Shown one piece after another: positions 6,296-8,043 of a stretch of DNA of 8,043 nt. Under the pieces are notes generated by a model. That model had not been told where the DNA came from, did not search any database, and saw nothing but the letters and a program-made list of their open reading frames with translations. The translations under genes and the position numbers were made by a program. Origin of the DNA: Trueperaceae bacterium (GTDB lineage Bacteria; Deinococcota; Deinococci; Deinococcales; Trueperaceae); NCBI GenBank assembly GCA_007122815.1, contig SKSV01000416.1:1-8043 (forward strand), given 5' to 3'. How positions within the stretch are numbered: the stretch's first letter is position 1; each line of letters opens with the position of its first letter.

Positions 6296-6301
6296 TAGAC
6301 T
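6296..6301 (+). promoter_or_regulatory. -10-like box before sdaAB
   Basis: TAGACT lies 8 nt before the GTG at 6310 and 2 nt before the alternative GTG at 6304. There is no Shine-Dalgarno sequence upstream of either start, so a leaderless mRNA beginning near 6308-6310 would explain the layout. No -35 match is seen at the usual distance. Confidence 0.4.
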
Positions 6302-6309
6302 GCGTGATC

Positions 6310-7041
6310 GTGAGCCTCCTCGACGTCATCGGTCCGGTGATGGTGGGCCCTTCCAGCAGCCACACGGCGGGTGCCTGCCGGCTCGCCCTGCTGGCGCGGC
6401 ACACGCTGGGAACGCAACCCACCGTCGCACGCTTCACTCTGCACGGCTCGTTCGCCAAGACCGCGCGCGGGCACGGTACCGAGTTGGCGCTAGTGGCCGG
6501 GGCCTTGGGCTTCGCTCCAGACGACCCACGCATACCCGACGCATTCGAGGTAGCCGAGCAGGCCGGCCTGCGCTTCGAGTTCGAGAGCGCCGACTTGGGT
6601 GACGTCCATCCCAACAGCGTGCGCGTGCGACTCTGGCGCGAAGGGCGCGACCCTGGCGAAGCCGCGGTCCTCGACGTCATGGGGTCGAGCCTGGGCGGCG
6701 GACTGGTCAAGGTGTTCTCGCTCGACGGCTTCCGCCTGGAGTTCAGCGGCGCGGCGCCCACGCTGTTGGTGCGGCACCAGGACACGCCGGGCGTCATCGC
6801 CCGAGTCACGCGCGTGATCGCCGACGACGACGTCAACGTTGCCACGCTCTTCTGCGCCCGCAAGCGCAAGGGCGGCGAGGCGATGATGTCGGTCGAGTGC
6901 GACCGCGCGATCAGCGACGCCGCAGCGAGCTACCTCCTCCACCTCCCCTCGATCGCTTGGTTGCGCCAGTTGCCGACAGTGATGAGCGCCCGAAGCGACG
7001 GAGCTCACGTCGAGAACGCCACCTCGCGGGCTGCGACGTGA
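6310..7041 (+). CDS. sdaAB: L-serine dehydratase, iron-sulfur-dependent, beta subunit
   Basis: Together with the alpha subunit it forms the oxygen-sensitive [4Fe-4S] enzyme that converts L-serine to pyruvate and ammonia. From GTG 6310 the protein has 243 residues, slightly longer than the roughly 220 of Bacillus SdaAB. The N-terminal domain (1 to about 145) begins [21 protein letters not shown] and carries [19 protein letters not shown] at 46-64, HPNSVRV at 100-106 and MGSSLGGG at 124-131. An ACT regulatory domain follows at about 151-223 ([20 protein letters not shown]). A 20-residue polar tail is extra. Start choice: GTG 6310 fits the box at 6296-6301; GTG 6304 would add two residues; GTG 6235 would add 25 residues unlike the family. 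It overlaps sdaAA by GTGA, so the subunits are coupled. Confidence 0.95.
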   Translation: MSLLDVIGPVMVGPSSSHTAGACRLALLARHTLGTQPTVARFTLHGSFAKTARGHGTELALVAGALGFAPDDPRIPDAFEVAEQAGLRFEFESADLGDVHPNSVRVRLWREGRDPGEAAVLDVMGSSLGGGLVKVFSLDGFRLEFSGAAPTLLVRHQDTPGVIARVTRVIADDDVNVATLFCARKRKGGEAMMSVECDRAISDAAASYLLHLPSIAWLRQLPTVMSARSDGAHVENATSRAAT

Positions 7042-7877
7042 CCCTCGCTGAGCTCGCGGCCGCCACCACCAGCGCAAGCGCCGCGGTGCTCGACGACCAG
7101 GGGTTGTCTGGCCAGGAGCGCTCTGAGTTGCTCGAGGGCATGCGTGAGCGCTTGCGGGAGATGCGCGACTCCATCGCGCGCGGCTTGGCGAACGACACGC
7201 CGAGCCGTACGGGCATGGTCGGTTGGAACGCGAAGCAGCTGTGGGAGGCGCCAGACGTGCTCCAGGCAGCGCTGCTCAAGCGCGTGCAGGCCTACGCCAT
7301 GGCGGTGAACGAGGAGAACGCTCGCATGGGCCGGATCGTCGCAGCGCCCACAGCCGGCAGCGCGGGAACACTCCCGGGCGCCCTCATCGGGATCGGGGAC
7401 CACCTCGGTCTGGGCGACGACGCTTTGCTGGCCCCGCTCGTGCTGGCCGCGGGCATCGGCGAGGTGATCTCGAAGACGATGTTCATCGCCGGCTCGACCG
7501 GCGGTTGTCAGGCGGAGATCGGCTCTAGCGCGGCCATGGCCGCGGCGGCGGTCACCGAACTGCTCGGGGGTGACGCGGAGGCCAGCGTCCACGCAGCCGC
7601 CATGGCGCTCATGAACACCATCGGCTTGGTCTGCGACCCGGTGGGAGGCTACGTCGAGGTGCCCTGCGTCTCGCGCAACGCCTTCTTCGCCGTGCACGCG
7701 GTTTCGAGCGCGCAGCTGGCGCTGGCCGGTTTGCGATCGGTGATCCCACCCGACGAGGTGGTCTCTGCCATGGCCTCGGTGGGCCGTCTGCTGCCTCCCG
7801 AGCTGCGTGAGACGGGTGAGGGCGGCATAGCCGACACACCGACCGGACGTCGCATAGCGCTGCAGCTGGCGCGCTAG
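7038..7877 (+). CDS. sdaAA: L-serine dehydratase, iron-sulfur-dependent, alpha subunit
   Basis: This is the catalytic subunit, which holds the [4Fe-4S] cluster used to eliminate water from L-serine. From GTG 7038 the protein has 279 residues, close to Bacillus SdaAA (about 300). Motifs in order are SRTGMVGW at 56-63, [13 protein letters not shown] [12 protein letters not shown] at 103-114, [19 protein letters not shown] at 153-171, GLVCDPVGG at 196-204, [10 protein letters not shown] at 206-215 and [16 protein letters not shown] at 256-271. The cluster cysteines are C157, C199 and C210. Their spacing of 42 and 11 equals that of the three ligands I recall from the Legionella enzyme. The C-terminus lacks the cysteine that ends type 2 enzymes, as expected for a two-subunit type 1 form. 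The GTG overlaps the sdaAB stop (GTGA); the frame is open upstream, but that part is Arg/Pro-rich shadow sequence. Confidence 0.96.
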   Translation: MTLAELAAATTSASAAVLDDQGLSGQERSELLEGMRERLREMRDSIARGLANDTPSRTGMVGWNAKQLWEAPDVLQAALLKRVQAYAMAVNEENARMGRIVAAPTAGSAGTLPGALIGIGDHLGLGDDALLAPLVLAAGIGEVISKTMFIAGSTGGCQAEIGSSAAMAAAAVTELLGGDAEASVHAAAMALMNTIGLVCDPVGGYVEVPCVSRNAFFAVHAVSSAQLALAGLRSVIPPDEVVSAMASVGRLLPPELRETGEGGIADTPTGRRIALQLAR

Positions 7878-7897
7878 CTCGAGCGCGCGCCCACTTC

Positions 7898-8043
7898 GTG
7901 AGCGCGGCGGTCGCCGAGACCTTGCTCGATCCGGACCTGATCAAGCGCGATCTGGGCAAGGTGCTGCTGGCGCTGGAAGCGCTCCAGGAGGAGCGGCTTC
8001 GCGCCGAGGCGGAACCGAGGAACCCCGTCCCGGAAATCCCCGA
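7898..8043 (+). CDS. N-terminal part of an unidentified gene (runs off the window)
   Basis: An open frame begins at GTG 7898, 20 nt after the sdaAA stop, and continues to the window edge with 48 complete codons. The residues are alternately hydrophobic and charged (LLDPDLIKRDLGKVLLALEAL, with the excess kept short here), which predicts a helix at about 12-40, then a Pro/Glu-rich stretch. The third codon positions are GC-rich, as in the neighbouring genes. There is no Shine-Dalgarno sequence; TTG 7922 is another possible start. I do not recognise the family. The close same-strand spacing suggests it follows sdaAA in the same transcript. Confidence 0.45.
   Translation, partial: MSAAVAETLLDPDLIKRDLGKVLLALEALQEERLRAEAEPRNPVPEIP

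Noticed and set aside
6183..6869. Minus-strand 228-codon frame opposite sdaAB
   Set aside because: The opposite strand encodes a full conserved SdaAB; this frame is Ser/Arg/Thr-rich shadow sequence. The similar frame at 7005-7697 opposite sdaAA was rejected for the same reason.
6897..7037. Upstream extension of sdaAA to a start at 6897
   Set aside because: It would add 47 residues rich in Arg and Pro, unlike the family, and overlap sdaAB by 145 nt. The GTG at 7038 gives a GTGA overlap and a normal-length protein.
1..8043. CRISPR array, transposon ends, tRNA/rRNA genes, toxin-antitoxin or defence genes
   Set aside because: I looked for regularly spaced repeats, transposase motifs, cloverleaf-like segments and small gene pairs and saw none; the genes present are mainly housekeeping and envelope functions.

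Overview
The window is GC-rich, gene-dense bacterial DNA with every recognisable gene on the + strand. The best guess at the source is a member of Deinococcota (Thermus/Deinococcus/Truepera relatives). The HU protein has the arm sequence and the short lysine-rich N-terminus I associate with Thermus and Deinococcus HU, and several genes have a -10-like box directly before the start codon, as in the leaderless genes described in Deinococcus. A Truepera-like lineage would fit, but this is inference from remembered family sequences, not a search.

Layout from left to right: (1) the probable tail of an upstream gene overlaps by ATGA a small membrane protein of DUF4342 type (95-520). (2) A 169-nt gap holds an extended -10 promoter and a 12-bp hairpin, and leads into uvrA (690-3554), the damage-recognition ATPase of nucleotide excision repair. 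(3) Three tightly packed genes follow, all envelope-related: an unrecognised multi-pass membrane protein (3576-4127), a YihY/BrkB-family membrane protein (4129-5058) and a PlsC-type acyltransferase of phospholipid synthesis (5055-5681). (4) A 180-nt gap carries the best promoter of the window and leads into hup (HU, 5862-6155), which ends at a 12-bp hairpin. (5) The two subunits of the iron-sulfur L-serine dehydratase, sdaAB (6310-7041) and sdaAA (7038-7877), overlap by GTGA and together make the enzyme that turns L-serine into pyruvate and ammonia. (6) The start of an unidentified gene (7898 onward) runs off the window.

This is mostly ordinary core-genome content. I found no mobile element, CRISPR array, RNA gene or defence system. 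The signals worth a second look are regulatory. Five -10-like boxes share the pattern G(G/C)TANNNT, and three of them lie 6-8 nt before start codons that lack a usable Shine-Dalgarno sequence. The uvrA leader has a strong hairpin whose right arm could instead pair with the uvrA ribosome-binding site. The plsC promoter candidate lies inside the end of the preceding gene.
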